From the NCBI GenBank assembly GCA_020205615.1, contig CM035168.1:1257830-1321829 (forward strand): 64,000 nt of DNA. The letters run 5' to 3'. Shown piece after piece: positions 46,847 through 58,010 of this stretch. Source of the stretch: Panax quinquefolius. Its lineage: Eukaryota > Streptophyta > Magnoliopsida > Apiales > Araliaceae. The notes under the pieces are model-generated. The model had not been told where the DNA came from. It did not search any database and saw nothing but the letters and a program-made list of their open reading frames with translations. How positions within the stretch are numbered: the stretch's first letter is position 1; every line of letters starts with the position of its first letter. The position numbers were made by a program, and so were the translations under genes.

Positions 46847-47112
46847 CACAAATAAACTCCTTTTATTTTGAATAATATGAAATCTTATTTCATATTTAAA
46901 TAAACTCCTTTATTTAAGAAAACACGGATTTTCTTTCCTATTCACAAATAAACTCTTTTATTTTGAATAATATGAAATCTTATTTCATATCTAAATAAAC
47001 TCCTTTATTTAAGGAAATTAAGATTCTCTTTCCTATTCACAAATAAACTCCTTTATTTTGAATAATATGAAATCTTATTTCATATCTAAATAAATTCCTT
47101 TATTTAAGGAAA
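46847..47112. repeat. ~95-bp tandem array in the copia leader
   Basis: Three copies of CACAAATAAACTCCTTT-ATTTTGAATAATATGAAATC, TTATTTCATATCTAAATAAA, starting at 46847, 46943 and 47038. Shorter AATAAACTCCTTTATTTTAA units extend left to about 46650. Confidence 0.9.
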
Positions 47113-47283
47113 AATATATTCCAATTTCAACTCCAATTAGTTATCATGGAATCCAATTCCAACTCTAATTAGTTAGCATGAAATATAATTTTAAAATTAA
47201 ATTAAACTTTTTATTTTAAAATTAAAATAAACTTTTTTATTTTAAGATTAAAATAAATATTTTATTTTAATTATATAAAATTA

Positions 47284-47333
47284 TTATATATATATAAATA
47301 TATATTACGTAATATATATTATATATATATAAT
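47284..47333. repeat. 50-bp near-perfect AT palindrome
   Basis: Centred on ATTACGTAAT, with TATATATAT arms on both sides. It would form a cruciform. Confidence 0.85.
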
Positions 47334-47714
47334 CACCACTTGTTTCCGTGCAGGTTTTTTTGTTTCAAAACTTATATGCTTCCTTTTCAAAAAAAAATCG
47401 TGCGCTGCTTTTAATAAAAAAAAAAAAGCTCCTGCTTCTTTTTTTTTTAAGAATCTCACGTGACTCTTAATATTAATCATGGCCACCATTTATGAATTCT
47501 GCAATCCACGTGGCCTGATTATGTTCCTTCACGTCACCCTGCTAGTTTCACGTTGGCCTTATTTATTTATTTTTTTATTTTTATTTATTTTTATTTTTTA
47601 TTTTTTTTTATTTATTTAATAAATTTTATACAATAAAATTATGCCCAATTAAATTGTTCTAAACACATATCAATATACATATCAAATTAAAATAATTAAT
47701 AATTCGCATAAAGG

Positions 47715-47731
47715 TTTGGCTCTGATGCCAC
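47715..47731 (-). other. Primer binding site of the copia element
   Basis: On the minus strand GTGGCATCAGAGCCAAA right after the LTR: the tRNA-iMet site with one change (TGGCATC for TGGTATC). Confidence 0.88.
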
Positions 47732-49618
47732 TGTTAGGTTTGTAATATTCATGAACGCAATCAAATTGCATAAAAATGCAGAAACGTGTAAAATCAGAGT
47801 TTAAAAATTTACAAACCATATACCCGGATCACCCTTTATGCACAATTATTAATTAAACGAAAAGATAAAGAATAAAATCATACCCTTGAAGATTGAGCTT
47901 CCTCAGGTACAAGTTCACCTCCAAATCCTTTCGCGTTCAACTTGAATCCACCGGGGTTTTGTTCCTTCCTTTGATCAACGTTAGCCACCCATATGTTTGG
48001 CCTCTGGAGGTGATCCACCAAGAATAATAATGATTCAAGAAGAAGGGATATTGGCTCAACCCTAGTTTTCTATCTCTATAGAAAGGCGTCTTTCTCCAAC
48101 AAATTGAAATTATGTCAGTATGTTGTAAAAAAAGTCAACCCCCCACCACCCATAATAAGACTCTCTTATTTATAGATGTGGGCAACCCACCTTAACAATT
48201 AAGGAATTGAGATTTATTTAATTAATTAAATTCTTTTAATTAATTAAGCTCCCTAATCTAATTAGAGATAATTAATTAAACTCTTTTAACTAATTTTCCT
48301 TCCTAATCCAATTAGGAATAAATGAGAGTACTTATATTAAATTAATTTCTAAACTCTTTTAGAAATTAAAATAATAATAATTGTAATAATATTAATAAGA
48401 CTCCTCTTATTAATTTATATTTAATATTTCTAAAATATTAAATAATAAATATTAAGCTATTTAATTTATTCTATCACCATAGATTAAATTAAATATACTT
48501 AACATATTATTACGATTATGCCATTAACTTCTTAAATAATTATTCTTCCTTTTATGGTGTGACCCTTTAGGTTCTCCATATTAAACCGGTTGTGAATAAA
48601 TCAATTAGAACAATTCTAATCTTATTTAAATAAATAAATTAAACAATTAATTTATTTAAATAAATAATATTTATTCTACAATAGGGATAAGCCTTCCTAG
48701 CGATTAACGACTTTCCGGATAATATAGATTTCAACATTAATCATTAAAGAACCTTTGAGTAAATAGTTACTGCATAAATTCAATCCTTCCACCATACTGA
48801 TATCCCAATTAAATATAAGGCATTGGAATTCTTGTCAAGTCTTATTTTATTTAATTATATGTATTTCGACTACTAAATGCACAACTCCAAATAATGCAAA
48901 TTAGAAACTCCTTTCTAATTTCATTCGCCTTATGCCAAGGACTACTTGGGTTGTCATTTATCGAATCACATGGACATTTCTCTTCTTTTATTAAAGTGGT
49001 AGATTCTTTATTGATCATACATTATCTCCATGTACAACTTATTATACCCAAGCATACCCTTTGATATACCCTAAGGGTCTTAAGAATAAGTCAAAGTATA
49101 ACTCATCATACATAAGATACTATGATGATCTCAAGTCCAAGGATTACTTGTCTTACTATCACTACAGAAATTCCTATTGACAGTGAATAAAACTCCATTA
49201 GGTATTCCTTATGAGCGAGCCACGCTCGAAGGAACTTATTCTCTAATAAGCACCTACATACTTGCTTTAGTGTCTCCACACAAATGATCATGAGATCAAT
49301 CATCCTCATCCATTGAAAGCAAGCAACGTATGTACCAATCTATCCGGATTCACTAATCCCCAATTTAGTAATCCAATGATTGGGAACTATTTTAGTTTTA
49401 AGCTTTCTAAGAATTTAGATCTCATTAGAATGATCATCATTATTATTCTAAAAGCATTGCTTAAAACTATGGGTTTATCACATATTATAAAACAAAGATC
49501 ATGTAGATAATTAAAAGCCTTTAATAAATTAATACCTTTTATTAATAAATGAATAAGATTGTTACAAAGTATATGCTTTATCATCAAACATGATTGGCTT
49601 GTATGCATTCTACTTTCA
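47732..49618 (-). repeat. 5' LTR of the copia element
   Basis: Pairs with 40397-42279. Same ends TGTTAGGTTTG and CTACTTTCA on the + strand. Confidence 0.95.
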
Positions 49619-50284
49619 AGAGAAAGTGTTAAATTGCAACCTATTAAAACACTCAACTGAATTAAAAGGATAAGAATGCACTTTTAATGTAAATAAAAAT
49701 ATTAAATGCATTAAATTATAAATATTATATGAGTGCACTATTGATGTAATTAATTTTAAAAATGTATTAGAATATGTAATTGTTCCATTATAATTTTATT
49801 AGAAGTCCAATTAATTGTTAAAAGTTGCCCAAGTAAAGGGCACAAAATCCAAGACCCATGACCCAAGACTTGACCCATGACCCAAGATTTGATCCATATG
49901 GGAAGTGGACATAAAAATCAGCAAATTGAAGAGGGGGTATTCGGGTGAAAGAAAAGAAAAAGAAAGAAAGGAGGAAAAGAAGGAAAAGGAGAAAAAAAGA
50001 AGGAAAACAAAGGAGGAGTCTTCCTCTACTCCCACCCAGTTCTCTTGGCTGAAATTTTCAGATGAGAGAAGAAAGAGAGAGGGTTGAACCATGAAGGAGA
50101 AAGGAAGAAGAAAGGAAGAAGAATCAAATTAGGAAGAAAGAAGAAAATGAAACCAAGAAGGTAATCATTTGATTTTCAATTGTAAATGTTAATTTCATAA
50201 ATTTTATGTATAGATGTTATGTTTATACTTGTTTGAGATGATTTAAACAAGTATTAAGCAAGAGGAAACAAGAAATCAAAGAGG
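49619..50284. other. Unassigned stretch with a purine-rich block
   Basis: 49930-50160 is almost pure A/G on the + strand (GAAAGAAAAGAAAAAGAAAG). The preceding GAAGAGGGGGTATTCGGGTG looks like the R/U5 part of an LTR. Together with 53073-54232, which ends in TTTTGGAGGCATTACA, it may be an older LTR split by the Athila-like piece. Not proven. Confidence 0.4.
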
Positions 50285-51190
50285 TTAAGCTTCGCCAAGA
50301 GGACATGGGTGTGCAAAGTTCACTGAATTTTTCAACTCTGACTGAAAAGGCAATTGGGGTATTATACAAGTCAGTTCATGTTCTACACTATCCAATTCCC
50401 AAGTTGTCTCCTCAATGACAACTTCTTTGAGCTCATCCAATGACATGTACACTTCTCGTTCTCCATCAATTTCATCTTCCATGACATAACACCAATTGTT
50501 TTGAGGGCGATTGTTCAAGGCTTCGAACATTTGATCCATCTGGTTCTGAAGATTCCGAATTGACTCCTCTTGCTTAATCATCTTTTCCTCTATTGATGCT
50601 ATAAATTTGAACCACAATTCCTCCAGTCTTGAATTATCTTTCTCAGTTTCAAAATCCATGTATTCAGGACCATTCATTGACGAATTAATGAGTTGTTCCA
50701 TCTGGCTGTTAAGATTTTGGGTTGATAACTCCTGACTCGTTATCATCTCTTCTTGGTCTGCTATAATCCTTGACATGAATTCCTTCAACTCTGAATTTTC
50801 TTCTTGTTGCATTGGAGGTGGATTTGAGAAATTTGATGGATATGTTGGACTTGAGATGCAGTATTGGTCTTGATAGTTATAACTCCATTCATAATCTAGG
50901 TGATATCCCCAACCTTGATGATCATTGGGATAAACATTGTTGTTGAGGTAATCACCCCCAAACTGTACTTGTCCAACTCTGATGTTGCACTGATAACTCG
51001 GATGCTCGCCAGCACAATATTCACATGTAACTACTATCTCTCGTGTATGTTGGGCTGCAAGAACATCCAACCTCTCCGGAAGTGTTGCAATTTGTGCTGA
51101 CAATGTAGAAAATACATTGAGTCCTTCAGTTCTGGTGTCCCTTGGTTGAATAATATTTGCATAAGGCCATTGATAAACAAAGTCACCCAT
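50285..51190 (-). CDS. Athila/Tat-like Gag C-terminal ORF (intact, gag only)
   Basis: 301 residues from MGDFVYQWPYANII, starting 130 bases after the primer site. Residues 56-68 form a zinc-knuckle-like CEYCAGEHPSYQC (C-x2-C-x3-H-x4-C), followed by VQFGGDYLNNNVYPNDHQGW and YHLDYEWSY, matching Athila/Tat Gag (C-x2-C-x-GH, VQ-V----NNPYS-TYNPGW). The rest is acidic and predicted coiled coil, with three Gln-rich repeats (SQMEQLIN, LQNQMDQMFEALNN). Capsid domain and pol are absent. Because the gag starts directly after the leader, this looks like a deliberately short non-autonomous element rather than random decay. The ORF is open throughout. Confidence 0.75.
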   Translation of the reverse strand: MGDFVYQWPYANIIQPRDTRTEGLNVFSTLSAQIATLPERLDVLAAQHTREIVVTCEYCAGEHPSYQCNIRVGQVQFGGDYLNNNVYPNDHQGWGYHLDYEWSYNYQDQYCISSPTYPSNFSNPPPMQQEENSELKEFMSRIIADQEEMITSQELSTQNLNSQMEQLINSSMNGPEYMDFETEKDNSRLEELWFKFIASIEEKMIKQEESIRNLQNQMDQMFEALNNRPQNNWCYVMEDEIDGEREVYMSLDELKEVVIEETTWELDSVEHELTCIIPQLPFQSELKNSVNFAHPCPLGEA

Positions 51191-51302
51191 GGTACCTGAA
51201 AAAGAGAGAAATATAAGAAGATAATTAAAATAAAATAAAAATATTTAAATTAAGACCAATTTGATTGAAATTAATGTTGGAAAAAATTTATTAAGCTAAT
51301 TC

Positions 51303-51322
51303 CCCGGCAACGGTGCCAAAAA
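51303..51322 (-). other. Primer binding site, Athila/Tat type
   Basis: On the minus strand TTTTTGGCACCGTTGCCGGG. This is the TGGC(G/A)CCGTTGCCGGGGA site used by Athila/Tat elements, two bases from the LTR end. Confidence 0.85.
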
Positions 51323-51324
51323 GT

Positions 51325-53072
51325 TGTTGGTCTTTTTACCGATCAATATATGCGTGCAAGTATACACGGTCAACAAGTAATAAAGAGTAAGTAAAGTATC
51401 TTTCCCACGGAGAATTAACTAATAAATCTCACCAAGCACTAGCCCATAACCATTTCAGTCTTATTTAAACGAATGATTTAATATAGTGATGAAAACTATG
51501 AAATTAACTAATACTAACTACCCCTAGAATGAGACTAGATAATGAAGACTTGAGATTACAATTTCATCTATTGAATCAATTAAATCAACACACTCCCTGT
51601 AAAGCCAAATTACTTACACTGGATTGCCAGTCGAGAACACGAAAGTAAAGTACAGCCATATCTCAATGTACCATACCCATATCACGTATAATCCACAATT
51701 GATAGAATACACATGAACACCCACATTACCTAAACCACTATATGTCTATGTGATTTACAAATAATTAGGGTTTAAGCCCAAATAATTAGGGTTTAAGCCT
51801 CGGTATATGTCTATCCTAAACACGAATCATACATTTCATCACCATGTAGAACATACAAACACAAGCTATCAAGATTAAATCTAAACCCATACTTCGTCTT
51901 TCAAGTTCATATGGGTTATCACAGTAATTGATGGCCAATCAACTAAGCAAATAAGCATGAATCTTAATAGACAATCCCATAGCAATCAATAAGGTTAACA
52001 ATGAAGTATATCAGAATAAACTAGGCAACAGATTCCATTGCAATCCCAAAATAGAGTTTAACTCATAGTAGAATTAGAATCTATGATCCACAATTGAATA
52101 TACATTGAAAGATACAAATAGAAGTAAAGAGAGTTAGGGATTAAGAATAGCAAATCTGAGTTTCTTCTCTTGTTTCACTTCTGAACTTTCAAGGATCTTC
52201 AATTGCTTCAATCCCTAAATTTTAGCTAATCTAGGGTTTTAATCTACTCTAATCTAATAAGGAAATTAAAGAAAGGAAAAGAGCATATGTCATGTAAAAA
52301 TGATCCCCACAAGGGTGGAATCCCCTCTACATACTGATAATACGTCTAATATATAAGCCCTAATTGAACCCCCCCTCCAAGTTACGCTACAATCGCATTA
52401 TCTAGTGAAAAAGTCATCTCTAATCAACTTCCGAAGTGGCGCGACCGCGCTGGAATTGGCCTAAAGTTGGGCGCGCCCGCGCTCAAGTATCAAATCGCAT
52501 TTTTTTTGCTCCAGGAAATGGCCTAGAAATCCGCGCGCCCGCGCTGTTGATTTTCTACTGCAGTGTCCTCTGGTAAAATGGCCATAACTTTTGATCCGAA
52601 AAGAGTTACGGGGCCTGTCACCTATCAAATCGAAGCTCTCGACGAGTTCTACAACTTACATTCTTTGAGAATTGAGAAATAATGAGCGTATGAAGGCTGA
52701 AATGTTGTTGTAAGTGACAACTATGCAAATGGCCACCCAAAACAGTGACGTTCAACGTTCGTTGGTACAAATGTCATAACTTTTGCATCCGAACTCCGAT
52801 TGGAATGATTCAAGATGTTCCGGAAAGCTAAGAAGAAGCTCTACAACATAATCCAAGTTCCAAGCCAATAACATAAAATGAACATGAAAGCTCAAACTAT
52901 CTCCGGATTACTTTTCCTTGCGTTTTCATACCAATAGTCGCTCACATCGTTCCCAAGCTTAAGATCTACAAAATGAACACAAAATGCATGAAAATTAAGT
53001 AAGAAACATGAGTATAAGCAGCTAATTCAAGTAACAGATACCGGATAAATAGGGTATAAAACCTATTTATCA
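51325..53072 (-). repeat. 5' LTR of the Athila/Tat-like element
   Basis: 1748 bp; on the minus strand from TGATAAATAGGTTTTATACC to GACCAACA. It contains three GC-rich blocks (GGCGCGACCGCGCTGG, GGGCGCGCCCGCGCTC, CCGCGCGCCCGCGCTG near 52438-52540) in AT-rich DNA. The matching 3' LTR is not found in the window to the left. Confidence 0.85.
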
Positions 53073-54236
53073 GGTAGATGATGAATTAGATAAGTGTATG
53101 AGGATGCTAAACATATGCAAAGGAGGCGAATCGGGCTTGTGACGTATGAACATCGAAACGCCGTGTAAAGTGTTAATGAACTTAAAAAGTTTTTGATTCA
53201 AATGAATCGAACATTATATGATATGGAATGAGATTAATATAAACCAATTTGAGCGTCATTAAGTGACTAATTGGTATATTCTACATTATTGATATATGTA
53301 GGTTATTTGAAGAGCTATGTAGCATAAACGGTAAAGGAGCATAAAAGGCAAGTTTTCTAACTTCATTCAATTTATGTATTGGATGCGAGCTTCTTAACTT
53401 GTGCAAGTTTATTAATATGTACAAGTTTTTTATTCATATGTGCACTCCGTGCAACAACGTACGATTAAATTGTTGAATTTCATTTGTTATATGAAGTTTA
53501 TCTATTATGTGAAATGATTTATGAAAAAGAGTTATTGTCATTTGATTCGGCTTAACTCGATTGTTAAGCTATTCCAGTCAGAATGTTTATTGTTAAGATA
53601 TTGAATTGTGATAAATTATTTATTTGTGAGAAGTTGTTTATTCCAAATCAAATAATTTTGGACAATCATTAGTATAGGTTGCACTCCGTGCAACAATGTG
53701 TTTATGTGAACCAATATTAACATGATTGCACCCCGTGCAATAAAGTGTTTGTTAACGGTTAAAAGAATTGTTTTGATTGTTGTGATTGTTAGTATGATGT
53801 TAAAAATGTTAAATGAAAGGGAATCTAATTTATTACTGTTTATTCGACTTCACAGTTAATGTTCAATTGCTGAAGATTTAAGAAAAATATTATTCTATTA
53901 TTGAGATTGTTGTTTATTCAACTGCGTATACTTGCTGGATAATTAAATGATCACTCTTGCAAATTCTAAAATTTTGCAACTAGAGTAGGAGGACTTATAA
54001 TGTCAAAGAAGATATTGAGTAAGGAAAGCATTAAGGAAGAAGAATTTAAAATTATATGTAGTAATATTATTTGATGATATATGAGTAAAGGTCTTTGTAC
54101 CTGGGATTAGATGAGAATATGTTGTAATATTATTGTCATTACATTTATGTAGTAAGATTATGTTGTATGAGTAGTACTGTGACGCACCGGACCCGGGCTT
54201 AAAGGGTAGACCCAATTTTGGAGGCATTACAGTAAC
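53073..54236. other. Unassigned LTR-like sequence
   Basis: No gene. Contains three small hairpins TTGCAC-TCC-GTGCAA (near 53443, 53681, 53725). It ends with GACCCAATTTTGGAGGCATTACA, similar in style to the end of a gypsy LTR. Confidence 0.45.
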
Positions 54237-55440
54237 TGTTCTTCGTGAACAGATCTTAGTGATCACCCCATCCTTAGTGGATTATACCTACTCAAGGAAT
54301 AGAATATTGGATTAGGAGATCTTTGTGCTCCAAACCATTTAAAATATCTCGTCTCATTTACTTTCAATATTTACTTTCATGTTGCATTATTTTAAGTTCT
54401 CTACGATTTAGTCTGTGACTTAGTTCCACATTTGATTGCTAAATATAGAGTTGTGATTTCTCTATAATCTTTGAAGAGGGTGTTTCAAACTATTATTTCG
54501 TTGTGCAAAACCGTCTAATTAACTTGTTTAATTATAAGTTGGTAATAACTCTTTAAAAGAAAAATTTTTAAAGGGTCTATTCTACCCCCTTCTAGATCTC
54601 TTAGTGTCTTTGGGAATAACAAGTGGTATCAAAGCCATGTTGTATTATTGCTTAAGTAGAACCATGTCATTAAACAAAATTAGTTCTGAACTTGGTGGTG
54701 GAAACAAGCCACCTTTTTGCAATAAAGATAAATTCGCTAACCGGAAAGTACGTATACAAAACATATATGGATACAATGGATGAGGAGCTATTCGATGCGA
54801 TCAATGACCTCTATATTCCTACAAAGCTCACACAACAACTGATGATCCGAATAAAGTAGTTGTCAAGCAAAGGGTAGAATGGATTGACATTGAGAATAAG
54901 CTGGTGCAGCTTGACAAGAGAGCCAAAAACATCATGTTAATGGCCTTAAAAGACGAGTTGTTCGAGAATGTAGTCAACTGCAAGACTACAAAGGAGGTGT
55001 GGGATGCTCTCCTAGTAATGCAGAAATGGACTGAGGAAGTAAGAGAGAATAAACAATTCCACCTCACCCAACAATATGAAATATTTTTCCATACTCCTGG
55101 TGAAACAATAACTGCAACATACGAGAGGTTCAATATTATGTTCAACTCTCTCAGAGTATTTGGGAAAGTTTATTCCAACAAGGACCTCAACATCAAGTTT
55201 ATGAGAGCATTGTCAAGCAAGTGAGATGCAAAGACCACTGCAATCAGATAATCCAAAAATCTGAGTGAGATGACTGTTCAGAAGCTCTAAGGTAATCTTC
55301 TTACCTATGAGCTGGAACTGAATCAAACGGCGAAGACTACTTCATAATCCAAAAGAAAAGAAAAAGGAGCAGCTCTCAAAGCTGCAGAGGCATCTTCTCT
55401 TAACCCAATTAATTTATTGGAGCTCAAAGCCCCCATCAAG
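54237..55440 (+). mobile_element. Copia 5' end: LTR-like, primer site and Gag (UBN2) fragment
   Basis: 54237-54621 (TGTTCTTCGTGAACAG to AATAACA) is a candidate LTR. A primer site TGGTATCAAAGC lies at 54624-54635. The gag frame then gives KLVQLDKRAKNIMLMALKDE, LFENVVNCKTTKEVWDALLV, YERFNIMFNSLRVFGK and AKTTS-SKRKEKGAALKAAE, the UBN2/copia Gag pattern. There are stops near 54780 and after LSSK (55222). The longest open part is 54904-55224. Nothing of pol follows, so it is truncated. Confidence 0.75.
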
Positions 55441-56750
55441 GTAGTTTCGAAGCTCTATTTCCCATTAATTTTATTCGCCTGAAAATGGTATCTAGCAGCA
55501 CATATATATGCTTAGACATCCAACTGTTTGTGAAAATGTCTAAGTGAGAGTTTATGTTAAAACATTATGATTTTGTGTTTTGTTTGTAAATATTATAACA
55601 AGAATATATCTGTTAAACATATGTAGTGAGCAATTACTACGTCTATTGTTTGGGTTTTGCTTAATTTTCAATAGTATTTTGGTTGTAAATACTAGGTTTC
55701 TTTTTTCTGATTTTTCGCCTCAACTCTGTAAGTATTATGTTCTTAAGTTTCTGAATTAATTGTAAAGTCTTAATTTGTGTTGCTCATTATATGTTGGTAG
55801 ATGTTATCAGACCTAGTTAATTTGATTGTCCTAAATGTTTAGACATTTGATTATCTAAATTAAGTGAATCATTTTGTTTATCAATTTGTATACTATTGTA
55901 GGTTTTGATTTGAATGGACAGATTAATTAAGTGGTGCATTCTATATATTCAAGTTCAGACTTTTGAGCATATTTTAACACAGTTGTACTAAAAGAAATTT
56001 TGGCACAAAGTATATATTTTGGCAAGAATCACAATATATAAGTTGTGGGATAACATTAGTATAAGTGCAGTTTCGTATGTTTGTTTTGTCACCTCTTTTC
56101 CCCCTTTTCATTATGTATATTGTAGAGAAATATGTATCATGTGCATTTAAATTTTATGTTGCCTTTTTGTGGTCTTTGCTGAAAAATACAATTAAATTTT
56201 GGTTGTCCTACTTTACTTAAGATGATGTTTATTATGTTGCTGAAACTTTAAAATTATTATTATCTTATGTACCATTGTAGATATTAAACCACTAAGCATC
56301 TTTGTTTCTTACAGCATGGACGGCTTCATGTTCATATCTAAATATCAAAGTTGATGTTTAGTCAAAATATGTTGTCTTTAATAATTTAAGACTTGAATTG
56401 ACTGAAGAATAATAAGACCATGAGGAAATAAATTCATTTAAAACATTTATTTCGAGAATGAGTCCAATGCTTCTTCTGCATCTTGACAGGGTAAATAAAT
56501 TAGCCTATTCAATATTCATATAACATCAGTGCATAATACTAGAAATAATTTATTCACGAGGTGTTTATTATTTGATATATACCCAATCAAAAATTCCCAT
56601 GAAACATTACTTTACAGAAAGAGAATATATGACTGAAAAACTATTACAAATACTATTTTTTTCAGTATAGATCGCTGATTGAAGTTATGTTATATCAGGT
56701 CCTTAAATTCATCTCATTTTGATAGATATTTGTTCTGTTTAGAAACGATG
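55441..56750. other. Intergenic, AT-rich
   Basis: No gene or clear element recognised. Confidence 0.5.
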
Positions 56751-56754
56751 CTCG

Positions 56755-58010
56755 TCGATTGAAGTTGGATGGATCGGAGAATCACTGATAACAGGCGGAC
56801 TATTAATGAAAAATTCAGAGAAGGAGTAAAAGAATTTCTTAACTTCGATTTTTCCATCCCTAAGAATGTGAGTAAGCAAAAAAATTAAGTGTTAATGCTC
56901 AAAATGTAAATTGAAAGGCTTCCAACTTCGACATGATGTCGAAGTACACATTTACAGTAAAGGGTTTAAAAGTAATTACAAATGGTGGTCTGTGCATGGG
57001 GTGAAAGCTATAATGGTGAAGATTCGTTCGAGATAACGAATCCGTATTATATAGACCTAGTACATGATGTTTCTGGGCAAAACTTTGATTGGAGTGATGA
57101 AAGATTTGATTTAGAAGAGCCCAATTCCGAAGTAGCCAAGTTTTTTCAGCTTTTGAAAGATGCGGACGATCCTTTATGGCCAGGTTGTGAGACGTCAACA
57201 AAACTGTCTGCCGTTGCTCATTTGTTAAACCTCAAAGATGAGTCAAGCTCACTTTGATCGTATGATCTCTATAATGAAGAACACATTGCCCAAATATAAC
57301 AAGTTGCCTGATAACTATTACAAGTCAAAGCAAATTGTGAAGATGTTGGGGCTTGGCTATCAAAAGATACATGCATGCTAAAATGATTGTATGCTGTATT
57401 ACAATGAAAATGAAGACAAAACACATTACATGGTGTGGCCATCCAAGGTTTTTACCTAAGCCACTGGGTAATGAAAAGTAAAAAGATATACCGTTTAAGG
57501 TTTTACGATATTTTCTGCTTACACCTAGCTAGGCTTTTAAGATTGTATATGTCCAATGTTAAATCAAAACACATGACCAGACATAAAAATAATCAAAGTT
57601 CTGATGATGTAGCAGTCCATCCTTCTGACAGAGAGGCTTGGAAACACTTTGATCGAACTTATCCATCATTTGTCGCAGAAGCTTGGAATGTTAGACTTGG
57701 GCTCTCATCCATTTGGTCACTTTGCAAATCCATACTCTTGTTGACCGGTTATAGTTACTCCGTACAATTTGCCACCTTAGATGTGTATAAAGCAGCCTTA
57801 CATGTTTTTAACGTTGGTCATTCCTGGTCTAAAGAGCCCTGGTAAAGGCATAGGCGTATATTTAAGGCCGTTGGTAGACGAGTTGAAAATTTTATGGAGT
57901 GACGGAGTAAATACATATGATGCATTTGCCAAACAAATTTTTTTGATGAAGGCTGAATTAATGTGGACTGTTAGTGACTTCCTAGCTTATGAAATGTTAT
58001 CTAGGTGAAA
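56755..58010 (+). pseudogene. CACTA (En/Spm) TNP2-type transposase pseudogene
   Basis: Pieces in order: WMDRRITDNR...GVKEFLNFDFS (transposase-associated domain, 56760-56850); CAWGESYNGEDSFEI, then KFFQLLKDADDPLWPGCETS, TKLSAVAHLLNLK (56982-57257); a broken HFDRMISIMKNTLPKY, KMLGLGYQKIHAC; then SKHMTRHKNNQSSDDV, HPSDREAWKHFDRTYPSF, NVRLGLSSIW; MCIKQPYMFLTLVIPGLKSP, VYLRPLVDELKILWSDGVNT, and a final YDAFAKQ (to 58005). This is the standard TNP2 layout, but with several frameshifts and stops. The C-terminal DUF4218 part and CACTA termini are not found. Confidence 0.88.

Larger units (their letters stand above)
40397..49618 (-). mobile_element. Ty1/copia LTR retrotransposon, minus strand, decayed
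   Basis: Two LTRs of 1883 and 1887 bp enclose 5.4 kb. On the minus strand the order is 5' LTR (49618-47732), primer site, long leader, gag, protease, pre-integrase, RT, RNase H, polypurine tract and 3' LTR (42279-40397). The gag-PR-IN-RT order is that of copia. All coding parts are broken. The flanking five bases (GGAGG left, AAGAG/AGAGA right) do not match, so the two ends may come from recombination or the target duplication has decayed. Confidence 0.9.

Noticed and set aside
49811..50092. Ser/Phe-rich 93-codon frame
   Set aside because: Arises from the purine-rich low-complexity tract.
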